NCBI GenBank assembly: GCA_964370435.1 | Contig: CAYJJG010000010.1 | Location: 1-57,910 of the forward strand | Direction of reading: 5' to 3' | Origin: CALVGQ01 sp964370435 | GTDB taxonomy: Bacteria; Bacillota_I; Bacilli_A; Erysipelotrichales; Erysipelotrichaceae | Length of the DNA stretch: 57,910 bases | Shown here: one piece after another, positions 50,342 to 57,897 of the stretch | Layout: each line of letters begins with the position of its first letter | How positions within the stretch are numbered: the first letter of the stretch is position 1 | Notes under the pieces: generated by a model | What the model was told of the DNA's origin: nothing | Seen by the model: only the letters and a program-made list of their open reading frames with translations | Databases searched by the model: none | Translations under genes and position numbers: made by a program

Positions 50342-50497
50342 CTGTGTAAAAAAGCATTCAAATGGTATAAAAATTACACAGTATATAGAAATTTAATAAA
50401 ATTATACATATTTTAACTCAAAAATCCTGAAAAATCAACATTATAAATTACACAGTAGTAAGAATACGGTATTTTGACATCATTGAAAACTGCGTAA
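50342..50497. promoter_or_regulatory. Four-copy operator array between regulator and PTS operon
   Basis: TTACACAG occurs at 50374-50381 and 50448-50455, each inside the perfect 13-bp repeat AAATTACACAGTA. The reverse form CTGTGTAA occurs at 50342-50349 and, with one mismatch (CTGCGTAA), at 50490-50497. The spacings are 32, 74 and 42 bases, close to 3, 7 and 4 helical turns. The last copy fills the end of the promoter spacer. Likely binding sites for the divergent regulator. This is the main content of the 327-base gap 50211-50537. Confidence 0.7.
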
Positions 50498-50503
50498 TAT
50501 AAT
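50474..50503 (+). promoter_or_regulatory. Sigma-A promoter of the PTS operon
   Basis: Perfect TTGACA (50474-50479), 18-base spacer, perfect TATAAT (50498-50503), 35 bases before the ATG. No TGGCAC-N5-TTGC sigma-54 element is present in the gap. Confidence 0.82.
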
Positions 50504-50537
50504 GTGAACAGAAAGAAACTATAAGGAGGAAAAGTTT

Positions 50538-51371
50538 ATGTATGTTTCAATGATTGATTTAATGAAAGTAGCAAGAGAGCATGGGTTTACTGTGCCGGCA
50601 GCATCAGCAGCAAATGAACATGCAATTAGAGCAGCGATTGCAGCAGCAGAAGAAAAAAACTCGCCACTTATCTTAATTGCTATGTATAGAAATACACCAG
50701 ATATTCAGTTTTTTGGAAGATTAGTGAATGATTTAGCGTCACGTTCTTCAATCCCAGTCGCATTATGTCAAGACCATGGTGGAACATATGAAGAAGCTAT
50801 TTGGGCTATTAAATCAGGGTTTACAGACATTATGGTTGATAGATCAACATTGCCTTTTGAAGAAAATGTTGCCCAAGTTAAAGAATTGGTTAAAATAGCT
50901 CACGCAGTAGGTGTAGGTGTAGAAGCCGAACTTGGACACGTTGGTGGTGTAGGTGAAGAAGTTACAGTAAAAGAAGGTAACTTTACAGTGCCAGCAGAGG
51001 CAGTTGAGTTTGTTAAACAAACAGGCTGTGATGCCCTTGCAGTAGCGATTGGAACTGCTCATGGTCCATATAAAGGTGTTCCAAAAATCGATTTCGAATT
51101 ATTAGCTGAATTAAAAGAAGCTGTAGAAGTACCACTTGTTTTACATGGAGGTAGTGGTACAGGTCCAGAAAACTTAAGTAAAGCGGCTAAGATGGGTATT
51201 TGTAAATTAAATATCGCCAATGACCTATATCGTGCATCAATCGCAAACATTGATATGTCCGGATTTGGAGCATATGGAATGTATAATAAAATTCACGAAG
51301 GATATAAAGCTAAATTAATTGAGTATATGGAAATTGTTGGTTCAGTAAATAAAGCAGATTTATACAAATAA
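50538..51371 (+). CDS. Class II ketose-phosphate aldolase (GatY/KbaY/FbaA family)
   Basis: Zinc aldolase splitting a ketose phosphate to dihydroxyacetone phosphate and an aldehyde. It is 277 residues with the zinc ligands in CQDHGG (Asp79, His80), EAELGHVGG, AIGTAHGPYKG and LHGGSGTG. The phosphate-binding KLNIANDLYRA is present. The tagatose-bisphosphate/fructose-bisphosphate branch is likeliest, but the C-terminus is short. It is the first gene after the operator array, and no sugar-phosphate kinase accompanies it, so it may act on a monophosphate. SD AAGGAGGAAAA. Confidence 0.9.
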   Translation: MYVSMIDLMKVAREHGFTVPAASAANEHAIRAAIAAAEEKNSPLILIAMYRNTPDIQFFGRLVNDLASRSSIPVALCQDHGGTYEEAIWAIKSGFTDIMVDRSTLPFEENVAQVKELVKIAHAVGVGVEAELGHVGGVGEEVTVKEGNFTVPAEAVEFVKQTGCDALAVAIGTAHGPYKGVPKIDFELLAELKEAVEVPLVLHGGSGTGPENLSKAAKMGICKLNIANDLYRASIANIDMSGFGAYGMYNKIHEGYKAKLIEYMEIVGSVNKADLYK

Positions 51372-51384
51372 TTAGGAGATAAAT

Positions 51385-51873
51385 ATGATAGTTCTTGTAA
51401 GGGTGGATGATCGCTTAATTCACGGTCAGGTTGTAACTCAATGGATTTCACATACTCAAACGAATATTATTTATATCGTTGATGATATTTTAGCTAATGA
51501 TGCATTTATGAAAAATATGTTAGTAAATATGGCGCCCGCTGGAACAGTAGTTAAAGTTGTAACTACAGAAGCAGCTTGCGAAAATATGCATAAAGTTGAA
51601 GGTAATAAAGATTTAAAAGCAATGATAATTACCAATACCCCAGAACCGATTCTAAGCATGGTAAATGCAGGTGTAAAAATTACAGATGTAGTACTTGGTG
51701 GTATGGGTGCTAGAAGTGATCGAAAACGAATATTTAAAACGGTCGCAATCTCTCAAAGTGAAAAAGAGTCAATTGAAAGTCTTATGGATAAGGGCGTAAA
51801 TGTTATATGCCATATCGTACCATATACACAGCCAACTAACGCTGTAGATGCACTTAAAAATTATGATAAATAA
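51385..51873 (+). CDS. PTS mannose-family EIIB component
   Basis: Cytoplasmic phosphotransfer subunit passing phosphate from EIIA to the incoming sugar. It is 162 residues; the phospho-His is His13 in the signature VDDRLIHGQVVTQW. It matches sorbose/mannose-type IIB in length and in the GGMGARSDRK segment. It lies 13 bases after the aldolase gene. Together with EIIA, EIIC and EIID further down it makes a complete permease. Confidence 0.95.
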   Translation: MIVLVRVDDRLIHGQVVTQWISHTQTNIIYIVDDILANDAFMKNMLVNMAPAGTVVKVVTTEAACENMHKVEGNKDLKAMIITNTPEPILSMVNAGVKITDVVLGGMGARSDRKRIFKTVAISQSEKESIESLMDKGVNVICHIVPYTQPTNAVDALKNYDK

Positions 51874-51883
51874 AGGAGGAAAT

Positions 51884-52918
51884 ATGAAAGCAATCGTAGT
51901 AGAAAATGTGGACAAAGTGGCAGTAAAAGAATATGAAAAACCTACTATTTTACCATATGAAGTGTTATATGAAGTAAAAGCTGTCTCTCTTTGTACAGTA
52001 GAACAAAGGGTATTTAAAGGAACAAAAAAATTTGGTTTTCCTTTCCTAGGTGGACATGAAAACTCAGGTGTAGTAGTAGAAGTTGGTGAAGCTGTTACTG
52101 ATTTTAAAGTAGGTGACAAAGTAGTTTCAACTTTCGGATATTGCGGACACTGCGAATATTGTATCCAAGGAATTGGTACACAATGTAGAAATTCTAGAAA
52201 AAATCGTAAAAGAGTAGATTTTGAAGGAATGATAGTTGGTGGAGGAATGTCACAGTTTATGGCGGTTCCTCAATGGCAATTAGTTAAGTTAGATGATGAC
52301 GCAGTATTCACTGAAAGCTGTTTAACTGAGCCACTCGCTTGTTGTGTACACAGCGTAGAAAAAGGAAACATTAAATTCGGTGAAACTGTTGTAGTTATTG
52401 GATGCGGGATAATGGGATATTTCCACATGAAACTTGCTAAATTAAGAGGTGCCAGAGTTATAGTTAGTGAAGTAGACGACGCTCGTAGAGAAAAAGCACT
52501 TAAGGCTGGGGCAGATTTTGCAGTTAACCCTATGGCAGAAGATGCAGTAGAGTTCGTTAAATCAAAAACAAATGGCGTTGGTGCAAATGCGGTATTCAAC
52601 ACAATATCAAATCCACGCGTGTGGCCTGATGCAATCGCTATGCTTGCGCCATACGGAAAGTTAATTGCATATAGCTCACAAGATAATAATGATCCAGTAG
52701 GAATTAGTTTTGGTGAAATGCACAACAAAGAATATGAGTTTATAGGAACGGTTAGCCCGACACTAGAAGCGAATTATCGTGCATCAAAATTAATTGGATA
52801 TAAAATCATTGATGTTAAAGAAGTGACAGATTCTGTCTACGGTTATGAGGATTGTGAAAAGGCATTCAATAGAGCATGTGAGCCTAACACATATAGAGTA
52901 GTTATTAAATTCGATTAA
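51884..52918 (+). CDS. Zinc-dependent medium-chain dehydrogenase
   Basis: NAD(P)-linked polyol or sugar-alcohol-phosphate dehydrogenase, 344 residues. Catalytic zinc ligands are Cys37 and His58/Glu59 (GGHEN); the structural zinc site is Cys87, Cys90, Cys93 and Cys101. The Rossmann motif VIGCGIMGYFHMK follows near 180, and VSEVDDARREK suggests NAD preference. I start it at ATG 51884, preceded by AAAGGAGGAAAT, not at the 51848 frame inside eiiB. Its place within the PTS genes suggests it oxidises the phosphorylated substrate to a ketose phosphate. Confidence 0.9.
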   Translation: MKAIVVENVDKVAVKEYEKPTILPYEVLYEVKAVSLCTVEQRVFKGTKKFGFPFLGGHENSGVVVEVGEAVTDFKVGDKVVSTFGYCGHCEYCIQGIGTQCRNSRKNRKRVDFEGMIVGGGMSQFMAVPQWQLVKLDDDAVFTESCLTEPLACCVHSVEKGNIKFGETVVVIGCGIMGYFHMKLAKLRGARVIVSEVDDARREKALKAGADFAVNPMAEDAVEFVKSKTNGVGANAVFNTISNPRVWPDAIAMLAPYGKLIAYSSQDNNDPVGISFGEMHNKEYEFIGTVSPTLEANYRASKLIGYKIIDVKEVTDSVYGYEDCEKAFNRACEPNTYRVVIKFD

Positions 52919-52947
52919 ATTTATTAAAAGAAAGGGAGATAAAATTT

Positions 52948-53790
52948 ATGTCGACAGATCAAAGAAAATTAACAAAAAAAGATTTGCGCGGTTCATTCTG
53001 GCGTTGGATGTTCTTCTGCCATTCATGCTACAACTATGAAGTTTACCAAGGTTTAGGTGCAACACATGCTTACTCATCTTCAATGAAGAAGCTTTATGAT
53101 ACACAAGTTGAACTAGGTGAAGAGTTAGCAAAACACACTATTTTCTTTAATTCATCAACGCATGTAGGCGCACTAACACATGGCGCTGTACTAGCGATGG
53201 AAGAAAAAAGAGCAAACGACAAAGATTCAGTATCACCAGAATTTATTAACTCAGTTAAAGCAGGTCTAATGGGGCCATTAGCTGGTATTGGTGATAGTGT
53301 GGTACAAGGTATCGCAACACCAATTTTATTAGGTATCGGTATGATGCTTACAGAGAGTTTAGGTGTTCCAGGACCAATTATCTATGTAATTATTATGTCA
53401 GCATTCGTTCTAGGATTAGCTTATTTCTGTTGGATGAAAGGTTATGAGTACGGAACAGAAGCCGTTAGTAAATTCTTACAAGGCGGAATGATGCAAAAAG
53501 TATTAGGTGCAGCTGGGATTCTAGGTTGTACTGTACTAGGTGGATTACTTGGTAGATATGTAAATATCACATCGGCACTAAGATTCACTTTTGGAACAAC
53601 GGACTTAATTGTTCAAACTGATTTCATTAACTTATTAGCACCTAACTTATTATCAATTCTAGCTACATTTGGTGTTTATTACTTATTGAAAAAAGGTGTT
53701 AAATCTAGCAGAGTCATCGTTATCTTATTCGCAGTAGGACTTGTCTGTGCATTACTAGGCATCTTAGGTCCTGTTCCGGTAAGAGGATAA
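52948..53790 (+). CDS. PTS mannose-family EIID component
   Basis: Membrane subunit of the mannose-type permease, 280 residues. The N-terminal amphipathic part includes LRGSFWRWMFFCHSCYNYEV, and MGPLAGIGDSVVQG (about 109-122) is the family signature. Three to four TM segments follow in the C-terminal half. In this order (D before C) the pair assembles with EIIB and EIIA. SD AAAGGGAGAT. Confidence 0.94.
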   Translation: MSTDQRKLTKKDLRGSFWRWMFFCHSCYNYEVYQGLGATHAYSSSMKKLYDTQVELGEELAKHTIFFNSSTHVGALTHGAVLAMEEKRANDKDSVSPEFINSVKAGLMGPLAGIGDSVVQGIATPILLGIGMMLTESLGVPGPIIYVIIMSAFVLGLAYFCWMKGYEYGTEAVSKFLQGGMMQKVLGAAGILGCTVLGGLLGRYVNITSALRFTFGTTDLIVQTDFINLLAPNLLSILATFGVYYLLKKGVKSSRVIVILFAVGLVCALLGILGPVPVRG

Positions 53791-53800
53791 GGGGGAAAAT

Positions 53801-54595
53801 ATGAGTATATTACAAGCTATTTTAATTGGATTCGTTTATTATTTCGCAAATAGTGCATGGAATGCCAGCTTAGGATTATATACATTCTATCGCCCAATGG
53901 TTCTTGGTTTAATTGTAGGAGCTATTTTAGGAGATGTTGAAACAGGATTAACCATGGGATTAAGTATCCAGTTAATATTTATGGGATTCATGTCAACAGG
54001 TGGATCTATGCCTTCTGACAGTACATTAGCAGGTTTAGTAGGTACAGCTATGGCAATCACTTTAAAACCTGAACTTGGAGATGCAGCACTTGATGCTGGA
54101 TTAACAATCGCAGTAGCACTAGGTGCGCTTGGAACATTCGTGTTCATCGGAAGAATGACTTGGAACTCTTTATTCATTCAAAAAGCCACAGAGGCTGCAA
54201 AAAATGGAGAGTTAAAGAAATTATTCTTCTGGCATGTAGTTGTGCCACAATCTGTATTAGCTGTTATTACAATTGTTCCAGTAACATTATTCTGTCTGGC
54301 ACTAGGTAACTCAGCAGTTATTGATTCACTAATTAGTGTGATTTCGGTAGCAATTGGACCATTATCAGTTATTGGATCATTACTGCCTACAGTAGGGATT
54401 GCAATGACATTAATGGCAATCGGAAAGAAAAATACTATTCCATTCTTTATTGTTGGATTCATGTTATCACAATATTTAGGAATGGATATTATTGGAATCT
54501 CAGTTATTGGAATAATCGTAGCTTATTTAATTTATTTCGCATTTGATTCTAATAAAAATCAACCTTCAGTAGCAAATTCAGATAGCGATTTCTAG
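53801..54595 (+). CDS. PTS mannose-family EIIC component
   Basis: Sugar-translocating membrane subunit, 264 residues with about seven TM segments. LSIQLIFMGFMSTGGSMPSD (about 54-73) and the PTVGIAMTLMAIGKK segment are typical of EII-sorbose/mannose C proteins. Located 10 bases after EIID with SD AAGGGGG. It is followed by a strong hairpin that probably reduces expression of the last two genes. Confidence 0.94.
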   Translation: MSILQAILIGFVYYFANSAWNASLGLYTFYRPMVLGLIVGAILGDVETGLTMGLSIQLIFMGFMSTGGSMPSDSTLAGLVGTAMAITLKPELGDAALDAGLTIAVALGALGTFVFIGRMTWNSLFIQKATEAAKNGELKKLFFWHVVVPQSVLAVITIVPVTLFCLALGNSAVIDSLISVISVAIGPLSVIGSLLPTVGIAMTLMAIGKKNTIPFFIVGFMLSQYLGMDIIGISVIGIIVAYLIYFAFDSNKNQPSVANSDSDF

Positions 54596-54620
54596 AAAAT
54601 TCACATGCTCTAGGAAAATT

Positions 54621-54652
54621 AAGTAATAGGGCGATTCGCCCTATTACTTTTA
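54621..54652 (+). terminator. Strong hairpin inside the PTS operon
   Basis: AAGTAATAGGGCG and CGCCCTATTACTT form a perfect 13-bp stem with a 3-base loop, followed by TTT only. It lies between EIIC and the iron dehydrogenase gene. It may be a partial terminator or an mRNA-stabilising structure. A second small hairpin (AGTATAT/ATATACT, 54668-54686) follows. Confidence 0.75.
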
Positions 54653-54696
54653 TAAAAGAAAGGAAATAGTATATTTTCGATATACTAGGTAAAATT

Positions 54697-55887
54697 ATGC
54701 TTAAAAATTTTGTCTTATCTCCGAAAACAGCAGTAATATTTGGAGATGATTCACATTTAAAAATAGTAGATGAAATAGTTAAACAATCAAAAAGATGTTT
54801 AATACATCATGACTCAGGTGCATATATAATGCCTCTAGTAAATGAAGTTAAAGATAATTTAACTCAAAGAGGATGCGAAGTATTTGAACTTGGAGGAGTA
54901 GTGCCAAATCCGCGACTAAGTTTAATATATGAAGGTGCTAAAATGTGTAAAGAACAAGACATTGATTTTGTCCTAGCAATTGGTGGTGGTTCGGTGATGG
55001 ATAGCGCAAAATTTATCGCTTTTGGTGCAAAAGCTGAATTTGACATCTGGACTTATAAATCATTTACACCCTATACGCACGAAATATTACCACATGCTGC
55101 AATATCTACTTTACCAGGAACTGGTAGTGAAGTGAGTTCGGCATCGATGATATTTAATGATTTAGCAGAAAAACCAATAAAAGGACATTTTACACATAAC
55201 GACTTTAGATTCGATTATGTAGCAATAAATCCTTCATTATCTTTCACGCTTCCACCAAAACAAACGGCAGCGGGTGCGATGGATATTATTTCTCATTCAA
55301 TGGAAGGATATTTCAGTAATACAGAGTATTCCTATTTACTTGATGGGTATATGGAAACGGTAATAAAAACAGTCATGAAGAATACTAAGGTAGCTTTAAA
55401 AGATCCTAACAATTATGATGCAAGAGGGAATTTATGGTTGGCATCATTAATGCCGATGGAGAGTTATGTTACAGCCAGTACTCAACCAGACTGGGTTGTT
55501 CATAATATTGAAAAACCAATTACAACAATTACTCATGGCACTCATGGTGTTACTTTAGGAATTTTAACAGTTGCATGGATGAAATATATGTATAAAAAGA
55601 ACATCGATCAATTTGTGAGATTCGCTGTAAATTGCATGGGTGTTGATTATGATATGTATGACAAAGAGCGCACAGTTTTAGAAGGTATAAATCGCTTCGA
55701 AGACTGGTTAAAATGTGTGGGCTTACCTACAAGATTTACAGAAATAGGTGTAAAAGAAGATGTATTTGAAGATGCTGCAGAACTAGCTCTAAAAGTAGCG
55801 GGGTTCAAAGGTAGAGATGGGCACATTGGAATGATATCTAAGTTAAGTTTTGATGAAATGATTGAAATATATAAGATAGCCAAGTAA
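54697..55887 (+). CDS. Iron-containing alcohol dehydrogenase
   Basis: NAD(P)H-dependent aldehyde/alcohol oxidoreductase (group III, YqhD/BdhA-like), 396 residues. It has the NAD-binding GGGSVMDSAKF (about 95-105), LPGTGSEVSS, and the iron-binding His/Asp region SHSMEGYF plus THGTHGVTLGI (about 275-285). The start follows a modest SD (TAGGTAAAATT). In this operon it most likely reduces the aldehyde released by the aldolase, or oxidises the alcohol substrate first. Confidence 0.9.
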   Translation: MLKNFVLSPKTAVIFGDDSHLKIVDEIVKQSKRCLIHHDSGAYIMPLVNEVKDNLTQRGCEVFELGGVVPNPRLSLIYEGAKMCKEQDIDFVLAIGGGSVMDSAKFIAFGAKAEFDIWTYKSFTPYTHEILPHAAISTLPGTGSEVSSASMIFNDLAEKPIKGHFTHNDFRFDYVAINPSLSFTLPPKQTAAGAMDIISHSMEGYFSNTEYSYLLDGYMETVIKTVMKNTKVALKDPNNYDARGNLWLASLMPMESYVTASTQPDWVVHNIEKPITTITHGTHGVTLGILTVAWMKYMYKKNIDQFVRFAVNCMGVDYDMYDKERTVLEGINRFEDWLKCVGLPTRFTEIGVKEDVFEDAAELALKVAGFKGRDGHIGMISKLSFDEMIEIYKIAK

Positions 55888-55899
55888 AAGGAGATTACT

Positions 55900-56325
55900 A
55901 TGGAAATAATATTAATTTCTCATGCGGGTTACGCAGAAGGAGCGGTTGATTCCATTAAGATGATTGCGGGAGACAATGGCAAAATTCATGCGATAGGATT
56001 GTATGAATTAGATGACCCGGTTGTTTGGGGGACAAAAATTGATGAACTAATAAAATCGTTAAAGAGCGAAAAATTTATTGTATTTGTAGACTTATTTATG
56101 GGTACACCATGCAATCAAGCAATGCAAAGACTTAATAAGTATAATGTTAGAGCATTTGCTGGATTTAATTTGGGTATGATATTGAGCGCATATTTAAAAC
56201 TAATGAGCGGATTAGAAGATTTTGCTGATTTCGATGACTTAATGAATGAGGGAAAAGACGCTATAATAGATTTAAATGCATTTCAGGATTCATTCGATAA
56301 AGAACAAGACGAATCAGACTTTTAA
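55900..56325 (+). CDS. PTS mannose-family EIIA component
   Basis: Cytoplasmic EIIA accepting phosphate from HPr; 141 residues. Phospho-His is His8 in ILISHAGYAEG, followed by SIKMIAG. The body shows the FVDLFMGTPCNQ segment (about 67-78) typical of EIIA-mannose, with an acidic C-terminus. It completes the permease although it is last in the operon, after the two hairpins, so its level may be set separately. Confidence 0.93.
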   Translation: MEIILISHAGYAEGAVDSIKMIAGDNGKIHAIGLYELDDPVVWGTKIDELIKSLKSEKFIVFVDLFMGTPCNQAMQRLNKYNVRAFAGFNLGMILSAYLKLMSGLEDFADFDDLMNEGKDAIIDLNAFQDSFDKEQDESDF

Positions 56326-56330
56326 AAAGA

Positions 56331-56363
56331 AAAAAAGATGATATATTCAAATTCATCTTTTTT
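56331..56363 (+). terminator. Terminator of the PTS operon
   Basis: AAAAAAGATGA pairs perfectly with TCATCTTTTTT (11 bp) across an 11-base loop; ATAATTA follows. Confidence 0.85.
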
Positions 56364-56384
56364 ATAATTACGAGGTGAAAAATT

Positions 56385-57539
56385 ATGATTAATGAATCAA
56401 TGTATATAGATACATCTAAAAATAGATTATTTCAGGATAATGAAGTTTACAAGTTGCACAAAGAATTTATTCCATTTGTGGGAAAACAATATGATAAAAC
56501 AAAGGTGTTGTTAATTGGTGATTATCACTATGCTTCTGATGCTGATAATGAAATTATAAATAATAGTGATGCTTCAAGCGAACAGATCGTTGAAGATTGG
56601 TATGCTATGAACACAGAGGAGTTCAATAAATCCTATGGCATTAAAGATATTAAATACTACAATACGATAAATGTAGTGACTAATTATTTGAGTTATTATA
56701 TAGGAAATGCTTTTGACGTATTTGTTAAACCAGCACAAGTAATAAGAGAAGTCTCGAAAGGGAAATTTAAAACTGATGCTGGTGCTTTTGGAGCGATTGC
56801 GTTTTACAATTATTTTCAAAGACCGGTTTTTAAGCTGAACGAAAAAGTAAAAAGTAACAAAAAAGATGATGAGGTTGCATATAAAACTTTAATTGAGATA
56901 AATAATATATTAAAACCAGATATCTTAGTATTCCTAAGTAAAAAAGCATACAGTTCATTTATCAAACAAAATAAAGCATTGGATAGTGAGATAAACTTAA
57001 ATAAAATTAAATGGGTTTACCACCCATCATCTAAATGGTGGAAAAATAAAGGTATTGAAGATATCTGTGGAAAAGATAGCTTTAAGTTAATCATGGAAGA
57101 AATTAATTTTAATGCATTAACAAAAACAAATGATGAAAGACAAGAGCTATTTAATTTAATTTGGCTAAGTGTTATAGAAAAACTCAAAGAAAATAATTGT
57201 GAAGTTATATATAATAAGGAACAGATAAATCAATTTTACTGCGAAAAGAAAAATAACATTAGTTTAAAAATTAATAAAAATGTGATTTTAGAAATAAAAG
57301 ATTGTGCTTATTTATATGCAATCAACGATAAAAAAGAACGCCTATATTTACCTTATGGGCAAAATAACAAATTAAATAAAAAAGAAATGCGTATTAGAAG
57401 TAAAGCTCCAGTAGATTTTAAAAAGTATAACTTCGCTTATAGGTTGCTATACAATGAAAATAAACGAGAGGAGTTTATTGATAAAATTGTTACTGTGACT
57501 TTAAGCGTGATGAGTACTTTGGGGGATAATACAGACTAG
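56385..57539 (+). CDS. Hypothetical protein with uracil-DNA-glycosylase-like motifs
   Basis: A 384-residue cytoplasmic protein of unknown function. The N-terminal 240 residues resemble the uracil-DNA glycosylase superfamily fold: VLLIGDYHYA (41-50) at the place of the GxDPYH loop, a mid-domain FGAIAFYNYFQRPV, ILKPDILVFLSKKAYSSF (about 170-187), and VYHPSSKWW (211-219) where UDGs have the HPSP loop. The catalytic Asp is not clear. The C-terminal 140 residues are Lys/Asn-rich with a beta-rich part and match nothing I recognise. It may be a nucleic-acid-binding or defence-related protein. GAGGTGA SD; own transcript after the PTS terminator. Confidence 0.7.
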   Translation: MINESMYIDTSKNRLFQDNEVYKLHKEFIPFVGKQYDKTKVLLIGDYHYASDADNEIINNSDASSEQIVEDWYAMNTEEFNKSYGIKDIKYYNTINVVTNYLSYYIGNAFDVFVKPAQVIREVSKGKFKTDAGAFGAIAFYNYFQRPVFKLNEKVKSNKKDDEVAYKTLIEINNILKPDILVFLSKKAYSSFIKQNKALDSEINLNKIKWVYHPSSKWWKNKGIEDICGKDSFKLIMEEINFNALTKTNDERQELFNLIWLSVIEKLKENNCEVIYNKEQINQFYCEKKNNISLKINKNVILEIKDCAYLYAINDKKERLYLPYGQNNKLNKKEMRIRSKAPVDFKKYNFAYRLLYNENKREEFIDKIVTVTLSVMSTLGDNTD

Positions 57540-57865
57540 ATTCATTCTTATTGAACTTAAAAGAAGTTATATCATTCATGTACTCTTTAGATTAGAAGGC
57601 GGCATGCTTTAGTGTGCGCTCAAACAATAGGGAAAGATTACAATCAACGGCAATAAAGAGTGTTAGGTCTGTGCAATCTATATTGCTTTTTTATGTGTTC
57701 ATTAAGTTTGTTTCTATTTATTTAAAAAGAACTATTAATATTGAAAAATAGTATTATTTTTAAGGTGATTATCTGCTATTTCTAAATAAAGTTATACATT
57801 TGGACAATCTGGGGTAGAAGTTAGAAAAAAAATTAAAAATGTATAAAAAAAGATAAAAAAAAAGA
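57540..57865. other. Gene-free interval upstream of the next operon
   Basis: This stretch contains a short terminator-like hairpin (GCAAT/ATTGC, 57673-57686, followed by T6) about 130 bases after the previous stop, then a very AT-rich segment leading to the promoter at 57866. No open frame or RNA gene seen. Confidence 0.55.
57673..57692 (+). terminator. Weak terminator of the UDG-like gene
   Basis: GCAAT and ATTGC (5 bp, 4-base loop CTAT) followed by T6; the wider context GCGCTCAAA ... ATTGCTTTTTTA resembles the region after the bile salt hydrolase gene. Confidence 0.5.
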
Positions 57866-57894
57866 TTGACGGTAGTGGTAGATAGTGATAATAT
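57866..57894 (+). promoter_or_regulatory. Sigma-A promoter of an operon beyond the right edge
   Basis: TTGACG (57866-57871), 17-base spacer, TAATAT (57889-57894). Confidence 0.75.
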
Positions 57895-57897
57895 AAG

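Noticed and set aside
50211..50357. 49-residue N-terminal extension of the LevR-like regulator
   Set aside because: Hydrophobic, no SD, and overlaps the operator region; the ATG at 50210 has GGAGGAAAG upstream and begins the known helix-turn-helix domain.
50211..50537. Sigma-54 promoter expected for a LevR-type regulator
   Set aside because: No TGGCAC-N5-TTGC element on the plus strand; a perfect sigma-A promoter is present instead.
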